Positions 1-9,426 of a stretch of DNA of 64,000 bases are shown in pieces. The notes below the pieces were generated by a model. The model was not told the origin of the DNA. It was given only the letters and a program-made list of their open reading frames with translations, and ran no database searches. This stretch comes from Halodesulfurarchaeum formicicum. Its GTDB lineage: Archaea > Halobacteriota > Halobacteria > Halobacteriales > Halobacteriaceae. Numbering within the stretch: position 1 is the stretch's first letter; each line of letters opens with the position of its first letter. The DNA lies in the NCBI RefSeq assembly GCF_001886955.1, contig NZ_CP016804.1, positions 1,984,001-2,048,000 on the forward strand, in the 5' to 3' direction. The position numbers were made by a program, and so were the translations under genes.

Positions 1-799
1 CGATGGGCTCCTCGACGTAGTGATCGTTCGCGGGGAACTCTCCGTTTTGTACCTCCTCGCGGAAGCCCTCGACGCCTTTCTCCATCTCTGATTGCACGTC
101 GGCGTACTGCTTGGCGAAGGGCGGGACCCAGTCGCCCACACCCAGCACGTCGGTGATGATCAGGCCCTGGCCGCTCACGTGCGGGCCGGCCCCGATTCCG
201 ATCGTCGGGATCGAGAGGGCCTCGTCGATGTGTTTGGCGACGTTCGCCGGAATGTGTTCGAGCAGGAGCGCGAACGCGCCGGCTTCCTCGTGGGCTTTCG
301 CGAGTTCCAGGATCTCCTCGGCCTCCTCCGCGTCGGTCGCCCGACGGGTCAGATCGCCGGTCTCGTTGACACTCTGGGGGTTCAAGCCGAGGTGGGCCAT
401 CACGGGGATGCCGTTTTGCACCAGTCGCTCGGTCAGTTCGATAGTGTGGGGGCCGCTCTCGTGTTTGATCGCCTGTGCGCCGGCCTCCTTTATCATCCGC
501 CCGGCCGTCTCGATGGCCTCGTCGGGGTCGGCCCCGTAGCTCATGAAGGGCATGTCAGCGATTACCAGCGACTCGTCGGTCGCCCGGGTGACCGCGCCGG
601 TGTGGCTCAGGATCTCCTCGACGGTCACGGGAAGGGTCGAATCGTACCCGAGCATCGTGTTGCCGACGCTGTCGCCGACGAGGATGATGTCGATACCGGC
701 CGCCTCGAGTGCAGCGGCAGTCGGTGCGTCATACGCCGTCAGAAAGGTCAGCGGGTCGTCGTCCGCGTCGTGGGAACGAATGTCAGCGACGGTGGGCAT
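1..799 (-). CDS. panB: 3-methyl-2-oxobutanoate hydroxymethyltransferase (PanB), 3' end cut by window edge
   Basis: This is ketopantoate hydroxymethyltransferase, which adds a hydroxymethyl group from methylenetetrahydrofolate (or an archaeal equivalent) to 2-oxoisovalerate in the pantothenate/CoA pathway. The reading frame starts at the ATG at 799 with MPTVADIRSH and runs off the left edge after 266 codons, so only a few C-terminal residues are missing. Visible family features are the TAYDAPTAAALEAAG start of the TIM barrel, the metal-site stretch ILVGDSVGNTMLGYDST, the MPFMSYG segment, and the HLGLNPQSVN and IGIGAGPHVSGQ motifs. It lies 58 bp downstream of the aldehyde oxidoreductase gene on the same strand, and could be read through from it. 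Confidence 0.95.
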   Translation of the reverse strand, partial: MPTVADIRSHDADDDPLTFLTAYDAPTAAALEAAGIDIILVGDSVGNTMLGYDSTLPVTVEEILSHTGAVTRATDESLVIADMPFMSYGADPDEAIETAGRMIKEAGAQAIKHESGPHTIELTERLVQNGIPVMAHLGLNPQSVNETGDLTRRATDAEEAEEILELAKAHEEAGAFALLLEHIPANVAKHIDEALSIPTIGIGAGPHVSGQGLIITDVLGVGDWVPPFAKQYADVQSEMEKGVEGFREEVQNGEFPANDHYVEEPI

Positions 800-857
800 G
801 TTTCCCACCAATCAATGCGCTCTCTTAAGGCCCCTGTCTTCGGTCGACTGGGCGTGG

Positions 858-2780
858 TTAGTCGTCGGCGGAGGCCGCACCGCCGACGCCAGTCCCGGGT
901 CCGACTTCGATTCCGAGTTCGTCGAGTTTCTCCTCGGGCACGACGCCGTCTTCCCAGCCACGGACGTCGTAGTACTCGTCTTTGAGGAGGTCCATCTCGA
1001 CCAGTTCGCCCTCGGCGGCCCCGGAGCCGGGGATGGCGTCTTCGGAACCCTCGATGAAGCGACTCGGGAGGGTATCGTCCTCGCCGTCGAAGCCGTTGAG
1101 GTTGTTGTAGTAGCGTTCGAGCGTGTAGATGCGCTCGCCGGCCTCGTTGAGTTCCTCCTCGGTGAGGTCCCGGCCGGTCATGCCGTTGTACTGCTTGGTG
1201 TACTCCTCGATGCCCTCGGCGAAGGCGCTGAACTTGCAGATGTCAAAGGAGTCAGAGACCGCATGCAGGTCCTGGAAGACCGTCAGAAGTTCGCCCTTGC
1301 CCTCGGCCTCGATGGGGTCGACCTGCTCGGGGATGCCCAGGACCTCCGCAGCCGGCGTGTACCCGCGAAGGTGACACGCCCCGCGGTTCGAGGTCGCATA
1401 GCCGATGGCCATGCCCTTCATGCCACGCGGGTCGTAGGCCGGGATGGTCTGGTTCTTGACATCGAGCCGGGTGTCATGGGCATCCAGACGTTCGGCGGCC
1501 CCGGCCGCGCCCTCGGCGAGTGCGTCGGCGAAGTCGTCCTCGCGACGACCGATCCGCTCGATCAGGCCGATCATCTGGTCGGCGTCGCCCCAGTCGATGG
1601 TGTCCTCGACGTAGCCCTTCTCGTCCATCTCCATGGCCATGGCCATCATGTTCCCGGTCTCGATGGCGTCGATGCCCATCTTGTTACACCGGTCGATCAT
1701 GACCGCCAACTTCTCCACGTCGTCGTTCATGGAGTTCGGGCCGAAGGTAAAGGCCGGCTCGTACTCCAGGGACTCCATCCGCACACTGATGTCCTCGCCG
1801 TCGACGGTGGTCTCGACCTCGACTTCCTTCTTGCAGGCGACCGGGCAGGAGTGACAGGTCGGCTCGTCGACCAGAATGTTCTCCCGGACGTACTCCCCGG
1901 AGACGTCCTCGGCCTCCATATTGGGCTCTTCGGGGTCGTCCTCGCGCTCGGCACGGGTCGAGGTGTACTTCCCGTTCCGGGTCGGCAGGGCGTCGATTTC
2001 CTCGGTGAGGTTCATCAGGACGTTCGTCCCGTACACCGAGAGGCCGCCCTCGTTGGGCGCCGTGACATCGGATCCACGGACCGCGTCCATGGCCTGACCG
2101 GTGCCGTCCGCGAAGGCCTCGGGGTTGGCCGGATCCAGCATGTCCGTTTTGGACTTGACCATGACCGCCTTGAGGTTCTTCGATCCCATGACACAACCCG
2201 TGCCACCGCGACCGCTCGCACGGTCGTCCTCATTGATGATGCAGGCGTATTTCACGCCCTCTTCGCCGGCCGGGCCGATGCCCATGTAGCTCAGGTTCTT
2301 GCCGTACTCGCCCTCGACTTCCTCCTCCAGGACCTCCCGGGCCTCGTGGGTGGTCATGCCCCAGACGTGGGAGGCATCACGGAGTTCGACCTCACCGTCC
2401 TCGACGACGGCGTAGACCGGTTCGTCGGCCGAACCCTCGAAGACGAGGCCGTCCAGGCCGGCCCACTTGAGCCGGGCCCCACTCCAGCCACCGTGGTGGG
2501 AGTCAGTGACGGTGCCCGTCAGCGGGGACTTCGTGACGACGGCGATTCGGCCCGACATGACCGCCCGCGAGCCCGTCAGCGGGCCGGTCATGAAGGTCAG
2601 GATGTTCTCCTCGCTTTCGGGGTCTACCGCCGGGCCGTTGTCGAAGACGTATTTGACACCGAGGCCACGAGCCCCGATATACTTCTTCGCGTCCTCGTCC
2701 GGGATGCTCTCGTAATCCACCGCCCCGTCTGTCAGGTCGACGCGGGCGACACAGTCGTTAAATCCGCCAAGTTCGGTCAT
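858..2780 (-). CDS. aldehyde:ferredoxin oxidoreductase (tungstopterin, AOR family)
   Basis: The protein has 640 residues, the normal AOR length. The family oxidises aldehydes to carboxylates with ferredoxin as acceptor, using tungsten (or molybdenum) bis-pterin plus one [4Fe-4S] cluster. The four cluster ligands are visible as C309-x2-C312-x3-C316 and C515 (in SFDICKF). The N-terminal AOR_N domain includes RGLGVKYVF and GPLTGSRAVMSGR, and the pterin-contact stretch GRGGTGCVMGSKNLKA lies near residues 190-205. The substrate (formaldehyde, amino-acid-derived aldehyde or other) cannot be told from sequence. There is no neighbouring ferredoxin or small subunit. An 18-bp palindrome lies upstream at 2838-2855. 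The presence of the gene suggests fermentative or anaerobic capacity. Confidence 0.93.
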   Translation of the reverse strand: MTELGGFNDCVARVDLTDGAVDYESIPDEDAKKYIGARGLGVKYVFDNGPAVDPESEENILTFMTGPLTGSRAVMSGRIAVVTKSPLTGTVTDSHHGGWSGARLKWAGLDGLVFEGSADEPVYAVVEDGEVELRDASHVWGMTTHEAREVLEEEVEGEYGKNLSYMGIGPAGEEGVKYACIINEDDRASGRGGTGCVMGSKNLKAVMVKSKTDMLDPANPEAFADGTGQAMDAVRGSDVTAPNEGGLSVYGTNVLMNLTEEIDALPTRNGKYTSTRAEREDDPEEPNMEAEDVSGEYVRENILVDEPTCHSCPVACKKEVEVETTVDGEDISVRMESLEYEPAFTFGPNSMNDDVEKLAVMIDRCNKMGIDAIETGNMMAMAMEMDEKGYVEDTIDWGDADQMIGLIERIGRREDDFADALAEGAAGAAERLDAHDTRLDVKNQTIPAYDPRGMKGMAIGYATSNRGACHLRGYTPAAEVLGIPEQVDPIEAEGKGELLTVFQDLHAVSDSFDICKFSAFAEGIEEYTKQYNGMTGRDLTEEELNEAGERIYTLERYYNNLNGFDGEDDTLPSRFIEGSEDAIPGSGAAEGELVEMDLLKDEYYDVRGWEDGVVPEEKLDELGIEVGPGTGVGGAASADD

Positions 2781-2837
2781 GAGTAACCTCCACTATTCAT
2801 CCACGGGCGGAGATGGGGTAGTCCTTGCCGTCAGTAT

Positions 2838-2855
2838 GTAACGAATACCCGTTAC
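2838..2855. promoter_or_regulatory. palindrome between divergent AOR and RaSEA genes
   Basis: GTAACG and CGTTAC form a perfect 6-bp inverted repeat with a 6-bp spacer. It sits in the 122-bp intergenic region, 58 bp upstream of the AOR start and 48 bp upstream of the RaSEA start. It may be an operator for either gene. The regulator is unknown. Confidence 0.4.
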
Positions 2856-2902
2856 GGGCCGCGAGCGACGGCACTTTACGCGCCGACGCGTAGAGTGCAT
2901 CA

Positions 2903-3967
2903 ATGGCCGAATCGCGACCGGAATACGACTACGGGAACCACCTCGACGCGCTCAACCGGGCCACCGGCCGACTTCGGTCCCGGCACGAGGGCGGGGACCC
3001 GACCCAACCGACCCGGACCTGGCTCGACGAGGATCTGACACCCGACGGGCTCAGGTCCTCGCTCACGATCATCCTCGACACCGGCGGGTGTCGCTGGGCA
3101 CGGGCCGGGGGCTGTACGATGTGTGGGTACGTCTCGGAGTCCGAAAACGCCGAGGGCGTCAGCCACGAGGCCCTGCTGGCTCAGATCGAGACCGCCCTGG
3201 AGCGTGAAGCCGAACAGGCCGACGGGCCCGCGGACGTGGTGAAACTCTACTCCTCGGGGTCGATCCTGGACGACCGGGAGGTCGGCCCGGAGACACGAGC
3301 GGCCATCGCCGAGACCTTCGCCGACCGGGAGCGGATCGTCATCGAGACCCTCCCCGACTTCGTGACCGCGGACCGACTCGAACCGTTCCTCGAAGCCGGG
3401 CTGGCGACGGACGTCGCCGTCGGGATCGAGACCGCGAACGACCGGGTCCGCCGGGACGCCGTGAACAAGTACTTCGACTTCGAGGCGGTGGAGGAGGCCG
3501 CGGCCGTCGCCCGGGAGGCCGGCGCGGGCGTGAAGGGCTATCTCCTGTTGAAACCGCCCTTCCTCACCGAGTCCGAAGCCATCGAAGACGCCGTCGAATC
3601 GATCGAACGGGTCGCAGCGTTCGCCCACACCATCTCGCTCAACCCGACGACCGTGATGGAGGACACGCTCATCGAGGAGCTGTACTACGACGGTGGCTAC
3701 CGGCCACCCTGGCTCTGGTCAGTCGCGGAAGTCTTGAACCGAACCGCAGACGTCGACGCCATCGTCGTCTCGGACCCGGTCGGCGCGGGCAGCGATCGCG
3801 GCCCGCACAACTGCGGGGAGTGTGATGAAACAGTCGAGCGGGCCATCGGGGACTTCAACCGGCGACAGGACCCGGCCGTCTTCGGGGAGGTGTCCTGTGC
3901 CTGCGAGCGGACCTGGGAGACCGTCCTCGAACGGGAACAAAGTTACAACATGCCACTCGAGAGGTGA
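2903..3967 (+). CDS. raSEA: archaeosine synthase radical SAM subunit RaSEA
   Basis: A 354-residue radical SAM enzyme with a C63-x7-C71-x2-C74 cluster motif (GGCRWARAGGCTMCGY). This unusual spacing is shared by the TIGR01210/RaSEA group. RaSEA acts with ArcS to convert lysine-modified preQ0 at position 15 of archaeal tRNA to archaeosine. The middle (VGIETANDRVRRDAVNK, residues ~175-191) is the SAM-barrel region. A cysteine-rich C-terminal tail (HNCGECDE, CACER) may bind metal. The ATG at 2903 is preceded by a TATA-like CTTTACG about 30 bp upstream, consistent with short-leader transcription. A queuosine-precursor-type transporter lies at 23.7 kb, so two parts of deazaguanine metabolism are in this window. 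Confidence 0.88.
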   Translation: MAESRPEYDYGNHLDALNRATGRLRSRHEGGDPTQPTRTWLDEDLTPDGLRSSLTIILDTGGCRWARAGGCTMCGYVSESENAEGVSHEALLAQIETALEREAEQADGPADVVKLYSSGSILDDREVGPETRAAIAETFADRERIVIETLPDFVTADRLEPFLEAGLATDVAVGIETANDRVRRDAVNKYFDFEAVEEAAAVAREAGAGVKGYLLLKPPFLTESEAIEDAVESIERVAAFAHTISLNPTTVMEDTLIEELYYDGGYRPPWLWSVAEVLNRTADVDAIVVSDPVGAGSDRGPHNCGECDETVERAIGDFNRRQDPAVFGEVSCACERTWETVLEREQSYNMPLER

Positions 3968-4078
3968 TCGACAGGACCTATCGAATTCCAGGAAATAGCA
4001 GGAGAACGTACCATTGATTGATTAGGGATGCGGTCGAACAGCATGGCTGCGGCTCACACGCCGCAGGGGAGACAGGTC

Positions 4079-4195
4079 ATGACCGACGTCAGACGAGAGG
4101 GATACAGTTGTCCGGACGGCTGGTTCGAAGTCCGTGACGACGCCGGTCCACACTGCTGGATCGCCTGCCGCAATCCGGTCACTGTGGAACGGTAG
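4079..4195 (+). CDS. small haloarchaeal-type protein, 38 residues, function unknown
   Basis: A short reading frame encoding 38 residues, starting MTDVRREGYSCPDGWFEV and ending in a CWIACRNPVTVER-type tail. In-frame upstream ATGs at 4028 and 4043 could extend it to 55 residues. The composition (aromatic, with Cys11, His25, Cys26 and Cys30) looks like a real small protein, possibly metal-binding, and not like an antisense shadow. Its last 17 bp overlap convergently with the end of purQ. I recognise no named family with certainty. Confidence 0.5.
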   Translation: MTDVRREGYSCPDGWFEVRDDAGPHCWIACRNPVTVER

Positions 4196-4871
4196 CCGAG
4201 GCAAAGCCCGCAAGAATACCCCGCCCATCGGTCCCGCCGATGTCCGAGAGTGCGGCCCGTTCGGGATGGGGCATGAGGACGGCCACGTTTTCGCGCTCGC
4301 CGAGAATGCCAGCGACGTTGTCAGTCGAGCCGTTCGGATTCGCTTCGGCAGTGATTTCGCCGTCGGGGGTCGAGTACCGGAAGAGGATCCGGTCCTCGGC
4401 CTGCAGGTCCGCCAGGGCGTCCGCGCCGATCTCGAAGCGGCCCTCGGCGTGGGCGATCGGGAGTTCGAGAACTTGGCCTTCTTCGTAGGCCCGGGTCCAC
4501 CGGGTGTCGGCGTTCTCCACGCGGACGTGGACGTGTTCACACTGGAAGCGGGCGCTCTCGTTCGTCGTGAAGGCCCCGGGGGTGAGACTCGCCTCGCAGC
4601 CGATCTGGGCCCCGTTGCAGATGCCCAGCACGGGCACGCCAGCCTCGGCCTGCTCCTTGACGGCCTGCATGATCGGAGCGCGGGCGGCCATCGCGCCCGC
4701 CCGGAGATAGTCACCGTAGGAGAAGCCGCCCGGAAGCATCACGCCGGTCGTGTCTGCTGGGAGACCGTCCTCGTGCCAGACGATCTCGTTGTCGATGTCC
4801 AGGGAGTCAAGCGCGCGGGCGGCGTCCCGGTCGCAGTTCGACCCGCCGAACCGGACGATTGCCACGGTCAT
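4179..4871 (-). CDS. purQ: phosphoribosylformylglycinamidine synthase subunit PurQ
   Basis: The glutaminase subunit of FGAM synthase, which supplies ammonia to PurL in the fourth step of purine synthesis. At 230 residues it has the normal length of the archaeal and Gram-positive small subunit. Class I glutamine amidotransferase features are clear: the start VAIVRFGGSNCDRD, the PGGFSYGDYLRAGA oxyanion region, the nucleophile Cys in GICNGAQ (about residue 86) and the His/Glu pair in MPHPERA near the C-terminus. The ATG overlaps the purS stop by 4 bp (4868-4871), so the two are translationally coupled. The 3' end overlaps the small gene at 4079. Confidence 0.96.
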   Translation of the reverse strand: MTVAIVRFGGSNCDRDAARALDSLDIDNEIVWHEDGLPADTTGVMLPGGFSYGDYLRAGAMAARAPIMQAVKEQAEAGVPVLGICNGAQIGCEASLTPGAFTTNESARFQCEHVHVRVENADTRWTRAYEEGQVLELPIAHAEGRFEIGADALADLQAEDRILFRYSTPDGEITAEANPNGSTDNVAGILGERENVAVLMPHPERAALSDIGGTDGRGILAGFASATVPQ

Positions 4872-5119
4872 CGCTCGGCGATCTCCACCGTGTAATCGTG
4901 GATCGTGGGGTTCGCCAGGAGCCGTTCGGCCATCTCAGCGGCCCGATCTTCGGCGGCGTCGGCGTTCGCGGCGTCCAGATCGATCTGGTACTGATCGGCC
5001 GAGCGGAGGTCCTCCAGTTCGAAGCCCAGGCGTTCGAGGGCGCGCTGGGTCGTGGTCGCCTCCGGGTCGAGCACGCCCCGCTTGAGACGAACCGTCACCG
5101 TGGCGGTGTAGGCGCTCAT
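4868..5119 (-). CDS. purS: phosphoribosylformylglycinamidine synthase subunit PurS
   Basis: An 83-residue protein of the PurS family, the small structural subunit that bridges PurQ and PurL and channels ammonia. It begins MSAYTATVTVRLKRGVLDPE and contains the typical stretch RALERLGFELEDLRSADQYQIDL. The ATG at 5119 was chosen because it gives the family's normal length. Downstream it overlaps purQ by 4 bp. Upstream, purC ends 70 bp away on the same strand, with a T-rich patch (GTTTTTGAG on the coding strand) that could provide an internal promoter. Confidence 0.95.
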   Translation of the reverse strand: MSAYTATVTVRLKRGVLDPEATTTQRALERLGFELEDLRSADQYQIDLDAANADAAEDRAAEMAERLLANPTIHDYTVEIAER

Positions 5120-5189
5120 CGAGTTGACGTGCGCGATTGTGCTCAAAAACTCTTTTGGAACCGCCGGGTTAGCCCACGTTCCTGAATAC

Positions 5190-6206
5190 CTACAGGGAGC
5201 GGAGATGATCCAGGACCGTCTCCAGGGGTGGCGCGTCGAAGCGGTCCCGGCCGAGGTAGGTGTTCGCGCCGGCCGCATACATGTTCGAGACGTGCCGGAG
5301 CACGTGTTCGGGCAGCGGTTTGGGCGAGATTTCGACTGATTCGCGCCAGTCCGGCTCCGCGCTCGCCAGGGCCTCGCGTTTGGCTTCTTTGACGGCCTCG
5401 ACCCACTCCGAATCGGTCCGGCGGTAGTACTGGCGGATGACCTCCTTGGAGAGCTGGATGCCGTCCGCGCTGAAGCGGTTCTCGTCGAAGGTGCCGGCCA
5501 CGTCCGCGACCAGCACCTCGCCGTCGTGATAGACACACTCGATCTTGCCGTCCTGGTGGGTGAACCCGACTCGATCGGCCCGCTCCGTAATGACGCGGTT
5601 GACCGTCCGGGCACAGTCCTCGAGCGCGTCGATGCTCGCCGGGCCGGCGATCTGTGCGGCCGCCTCGCGGTCGAGGTAGCGGTCCTGTTTCTCGTATTTG
5701 GTCGAGAACTCGACGATTGGCTCCTCGAGCGAGACGGTCTCTGCGGGCCAGGAGTCATAATCCAGGCCGTGATCGGCCGGCTCGGTCCGGCGGCGCAGGC
5801 TCGATCCGGGCGGGACGACGTTTCGAAAGACGATCTCCAGCGGCACGACCATGGGGCCACCAGCCGCGTGGTAGGCCTCGTAATCGTAGCCTGCCTCGGT
5901 GTGTGGCAGGTCCGGGACCTGGGCCAGATCGATCGCCATCTCGGTCGGGGGTTCCTCCACAGCCGCGAGTGGCAGTACCTCGCCGTCCTCGATCACGCCG
6001 CGATAGTGAGTCGAAACGCCTGCCTCCTCCAGGCGCTCGAAGTTGTACGCGCCCATCGCACAGAGACTCGCCCCTTTCTGTGGGATCTCGTCGGGCATCC
6101 GCCCCCAGTCGAAGACCGAGTAATCGTCGCTGAAGACGAACGCTCCCTGCCCGAGAGTCCCCTCCGAGGGCGGGGTCTCGACCCGAATGTCCTTGACGCT
6201 GGTCAT
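5190..6206 (-). CDS. purC: phosphoribosylaminoimidazole-succinocarboxamide synthase (SAICAR synthase)
   Basis: A 338-residue PurC that ligates aspartate to CAIR with ATP in purine synthesis. Family signatures include GKG-like N-terminal strands ([23 protein letters not shown]), [21 protein letters not shown], and the catalytic region [27 protein letters not shown] near residues 235-260. The start [13 protein letters not shown] at 6206 leaves 81 bp to the divergent cofH. Together with purS and purQ it forms a three-gene purine cluster read leftward. Confidence 0.93.
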   Translation of the reverse strand: MTSVKDIRVETPPSEGTLGQGAFVFSDDYSVFDWGRMPDEIPQKGASLCAMGAYNFERLEEAGVSTHYRGVIEDGEVLPLAAVEEPPTEMAIDLAQVPDLPHTEAGYDYEAYHAAGGPMVVPLEIVFRNVVPPGSSLRRRTEPADHGLDYDSWPAETVSLEEPIVEFSTKYEKQDRYLDREAAAQIAGPASIDALEDCARTVNRVITERADRVGFTHQDGKIECVYHDGEVLVADVAGTFDENRFSADGIQLSKEVIRQYYRRTDSEWVEAVKEAKREALASAEPDWRESVEISPKPLPEHVLRHVSNMYAAGANTYLGRDRFDAPPLETVLDHLRSL

Positions 6207-6287
6207 ACGCGCACCTGGGAGCGGGGGCCCCAAAGCGTTTCTCACCGACCCCGCGAACTTTTTGGGCTGTACCGAATACGCGACGCC

Positions 6288-7661
6288 ATGGCAGACGGGC
6301 CCACGCTGCCGACCGGTGTCCCCCGCGAGCAGTTCGAATTCGAGGTCCGCCCGAACACCGACCAGTCCTTCGAGAACGCCCTGGCCCGGGCCCGGGCCGG
6401 GGACCGGCTCACCGTCGCCGATGCGATCGAGTTGCTCACTACCGGCTCGGATCGGCGGGGCATCGACCCCGAACGCCTGGAGGCGGTTGTCACCGCCGCC
6501 GATCACCGCCGCGAGGACGTCGTCGGTGACTCGGTCACCTTCGTCGCGAACCTCAACAACAACGTCACAACCGCCTGTGACACGGGCTGTCTGTTCTGCA
6601 ACTATCGGGACAGCGCTCACACCTTCGAGACCGGCTACGACGGCGAGAATCGTGGCTACACCCGCTCGCCGGCCCAATCCCGGTCGCTCGTGCTGGAGGC
6701 CGTTCGACGCGGGATCTCGGAAGTCACCACCGTAAGCGGGCTCCATCCCGCCCTCGCGCTCGACGACGAGCATCGGGAGATCCTGGCGGCCGAATCCAGC
6801 CACTCCTACCGGCCGCCCGCGGCCTACCGCACCGATCCGGGAACCTACACCGGGCAGCTCCGGGCCGTGTCCGTCGACGGGCTTCACGTCCACTCGATGA
6901 CGCCCGAAGAGGCCGATCACGCCCGTCGCGGGACCGACTGGGACTTCGAGACGGTCTACCGCCGGCTCGGCGAAGCGGGCCTCGATTCGGTTCCCGGCAC
7001 CGCCGCCGAGATCCTAATCGAGGAAGTCCGGGAGGTCATCTGCCCCGGGAAGATCGACACCCAGGGCTGGCTCGACGCGATGGCAGGAGCGGCCGCCGCG
7101 GGCCTCCCGATGACCGCGACGATGCTGTACGGGCACGTCGAAAACGAGGCCCATCGGGCCAGGCATCTCGCCCGTATCCGGGAGTTACAGGACCGGACGG
7201 GAGCCATCACCGAGTTCGTCCCACTCTCCTTTGTCCATCACGACACCCCACTCGCGAGGCGGGGCCTGGTTTCGGGCGGTGCCACGAGAGCCGAAGACCG
7301 CCTCGTCGTGGCCGTTTCCCGGCTCTTCCTGGACAACATCGAGCACGTCCAGGCCTCCTGGGTGAAACACGGCGACGACCTGGCGAAGACACTCCTTGCT
7401 GGTGGGGCCGACGACCTCTCGGGCACGCTCCTCGCGGAGTCGATCACCAGCCGCGCCGGCGGGGACCACGGCGAGTTCCGCTCGGTCGCGGCCCTGGTCG
7501 ACCTGATCGACGATCTCGATCGCGTGCCGGTCGAGCGCTCGACTGACTACGAGCGCCGTCACCGGATCGACCCGAAGCGAGAGCGGCCAGGCCCGGTATT
7601 GGGACCGCTCGCGGACGGAACACCGCTTCTGGCCCCGGGGGAGACGGTTCCCGAGCCCTAA
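6288..7661 (+). CDS. cofH: FO synthase subunit 2 (CofH), 5-amino-6-(D-ribitylamino)uracil--L-tyrosine transferase
   Basis: A 457-residue radical SAM enzyme that joins tyrosine to the flavin precursor 5-amino-6-ribitylaminouracil, the first step of F420 chromophore synthesis. The cluster motif C97-x3-C101-x2-C104 ([10 protein letters not shown]) is clear. The C-terminal region carries the CofH-type stretches [14 protein letters not shown] and SWVKHG. The ATG at 6288 lies in a short 81-bp divergent region with purC. Residues ~150-195, between SGLHP and DGLHVHSM, hold a family insertion-like segment. The last codons overlap convergently with the end of cofG (7658-7661). Confidence 0.95.
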   Translation: MADGPTLPTGVPREQFEFEVRPNTDQSFENALARARAGDRLTVADAIELLTTGSDRRGIDPERLEAVVTAADHRREDVVGDSVTFVANLNNNVTTACDTGCLFCNYRDSAHTFETGYDGENRGYTRSPAQSRSLVLEAVRRGISEVTTVSGLHPALALDDEHREILAAESSHSYRPPAAYRTDPGTYTGQLRAVSVDGLHVHSMTPEEADHARRGTDWDFETVYRRLGEAGLDSVPGTAAEILIEEVREVICPGKIDTQGWLDAMAGAAAAGLPMTATMLYGHVENEAHRARHLARIRELQDRTGAITEFVPLSFVHHDTPLARRGLVSGGATRAEDRLVVAVSRLFLDNIEHVQASWVKHGDDLAKTLLAGGADDLSGTLLAESITSRAGGDHGEFRSVAALVDLIDDLDRVPVERSTDYERRHRIDPKRERPGPVLGPLADGTPLLAPGETVPEP

Positions 7662-8767
7662 GTTCGCGGGCCGTCCGTGTCGCCGATGATGGCACGGTAG
7701 TGCCGGCCAGCGGGAGTATCACCGTAGATCACTCGTCCCACTGGCTCGCCGATCCACTCGTTTTCGAGTCCGGACGCGGGAAGGAACCGCTCGCGGACGG
7801 GCAGCCGTTCGCGAAGCGCGATGCCCATGGACTCGACGGTCGCCGCCAGGTCACGGAACGCGGGCCAGGCGGCTTCGGGGTTCACGTGATCGACCGTCAC
7901 CGGGGACACTCCGCCCAGATCGTCCGCGCCGGCCCGGAGGAGCGGTTCGACGGATGCGAGGTTCGGTGGGATCTGGACGGCGACCGCCGGGGGCAACGCC
8001 GTTCGAGCCATCGCGACGACCCGCCTGAGCGTGTCCGTTCCCGGTTCCGCGCCCTGCCAGCGCTCGTTTTGAGTCACCGGCTGGACGATCACCTCCTGGA
8101 TGTGTCCGTACCGTTCGTGGAGTGCTCGAATCGCGAGCAGGCTCTCGGCCCGGTCGCGCCAGTCCTCGCCGATCCCCACGAGGATGCCGGTGGTGAACGG
8201 GACCGACAGTTCGCCCGCGGCGCGAATCGTCCGGAGTCGATCGGCCGGGGACTTGCCCCGCGGCCCCGCGTGGGCCGGTACCTCGGCCGTCGTTTCGAGC
8301 ATCACGCCCATGCTGGCCATCACGTCGGCCACCGCAGCCAGTTCCTCGCGAGTCTGCTCACCCGGGTTGCCATGCGGGAGCAGGCCAGCGTCGAGGGCCC
8401 ATTTTGCTCCGGCTCGCAGGTACTCCTGGACGGACTCGAAGCCGCGGGCGGAGAGGGCCTCGTGGATCGCCGTGTACCGCTCGTCCGGATCATCGCCGAA
8501 GGTGAAAAGCGCCTCCGTACAGCCCGCCTCGCGGCCGCGGCGAAGTTTCGAGCGGACCGCTTCCGGGTCCAGCAGGTCGGCCGCCCCCGGCGGATCGTAG
8601 AAGGTGCAGTAGCCACAGGCGTACCGACAGGCCGTCGTCAGCGGGAGAAAGACGTTTCGAGCGACGGTCACGGTTTCGGGTGGCTCGACTGCCGTGGGCT
8701 CGACCGCCAGCAGCGACTCGACTGCCGACTGGTCGATCGACAGGTCGAGTCCGGCCGCGGGAAACAC
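7658..8767 (-). CDS. cofG: FO synthase subunit 1 (CofG), 7,8-didemethyl-8-hydroxy-5-deazariboflavin synthase
   Basis: A 369-residue radical SAM enzyme that closes the deazaflavin ring on the CofH product to give FO. The SAM cluster motif is C47-x3-C51-x2-C54 (ACRYACGYCTFY). CofG-specific stretches are YLRAGAKWALDAGLLPHGNPG, FTTGILVGIGEDW and IQEVIVQPVTQN. It starts at 8767, 25 bp after cofC on the same strand, and is probably the last gene of a leftward unit that begins at cetZ. Having both FO synthase subunits back to back makes cytosolic F420 production very likely. Confidence 0.95.
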   Translation of the reverse strand: MFPAAGLDLSIDQSAVESLLAVEPTAVEPPETVTVARNVFLPLTTACRYACGYCTFYDPPGAADLLDPEAVRSKLRRGREAGCTEALFTFGDDPDERYTAIHEALSARGFESVQEYLRAGAKWALDAGLLPHGNPGEQTREELAAVADVMASMGVMLETTAEVPAHAGPRGKSPADRLRTIRAAGELSVPFTTGILVGIGEDWRDRAESLLAIRALHERYGHIQEVIVQPVTQNERWQGAEPGTDTLRRVVAMARTALPPAVAVQIPPNLASVEPLLRAGADDLGGVSPVTVDHVNPEAAWPAFRDLAATVESMGIALRERLPVRERFLPASGLENEWIGEPVGRVIYGDTPAGRHYRAIIGDTDGPRT

Positions 8768-8792
8768 GAGTTGGCTCTCGGGTGGCCGGCAG

Positions 8793-9422
8793 TTAAGTGC
8801 TCTCCGGTGGGACTCTCGTCACCGTTGGGCGGCCCGCAGTCGTCTCGATCCGGAACCCCGCCTCCCGAAGCCAGGCCACACTGTGGGGGCCGCCGTGGAG
8901 CAGCACCTCGATCAGATCCGCGGGTTCGTCCACGTCGGTCCCCAGCCGGAAGGAATCAATCTCGCCCACCTCAAGGGCTCGCTCCCCGGCGATTCGGCGG
9001 TGATCGCGAATCGACGCGCCGTGATAATCGACCGAGAACGAGTCCGTCCGGACGAGCATCGCGTTCGTCCCGCCACCGCGCCCCGGGGCCAGGACCACGT
9101 CGCCGGCGGTCGCCTGCAGGCGAGCCAGCGATTCCGGCTCGATGAGTGGCAGGTCGGCCATGACGACCGCAACTGGGGTCCGCTCCTCGATAGCGTCCTC
9201 GACCACCGCATCGAGGGGGCGATCGTCCACTCGAATGGGGGCCGACACAGTCGCCTCGGGTTCTTCAGTCGCGATCACCGTCGGTTCCAGTTCGGTGGGC
9301 GCCATCGCCTGCAGCACGTCACGCAACATCGCGATCGCGAAGTCCGCGCGCTCGGAGGCGGAGAGTACGGACCCGAGCCGTCGCTTGGGGGTGGTCGCGT
9401 CGAACGGAATGCGGGCCCGCAT
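8793..9422 (-). CDS. cofC: 2-phospho-L-lactate (or phosphoenolpyruvate) guanylyltransferase CofC
   Basis: A 209-residue nucleotidyltransferase that activates phospholactate or phosphoenolpyruvate with GTP for F420 side-chain assembly. The family pattern is visible: start RIPFDATTPKRRLGSVLSASER, central VVMADLPLIEP metal site, LAPGRGGGTNAMLVR and the DVDEPADLIEVL end. The ATG at 9422 lies 4 bp from the stop of the preceding membrane-protein gene, and cofG follows after 25 bp. An in-frame extension upstream to 9512 would give an unrelated N-terminus and is not used. Confidence 0.92.
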   Translation of the reverse strand: MRARIPFDATTPKRRLGSVLSASERADFAIAMLRDVLQAMAPTELEPTVIATEEPEATVSAPIRVDDRPLDAVVEDAIEERTPVAVVMADLPLIEPESLARLQATAGDVVLAPGRGGGTNAMLVRTDSFSVDYHGASIRDHRRIAGERALEVGEIDSFRLGTDVDEPADLIEVLLHGGPHSVAWLREAGFRIETTAGRPTVTRVPPEST

Positions 9423-9426
9423 GGGC

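Noticed and set aside
1-799. panB as a truncated pseudogene
   Set aside because: The loss is only at the window edge, and the 266 visible codons are intact.
543-2786. Long frame on the opposite strand across the aldehyde oxidoreductase
   Set aside because: It is antisense to an intact AOR with cluster ligands, has no family motifs and is typical of shadow frames in GC-rich genomes.
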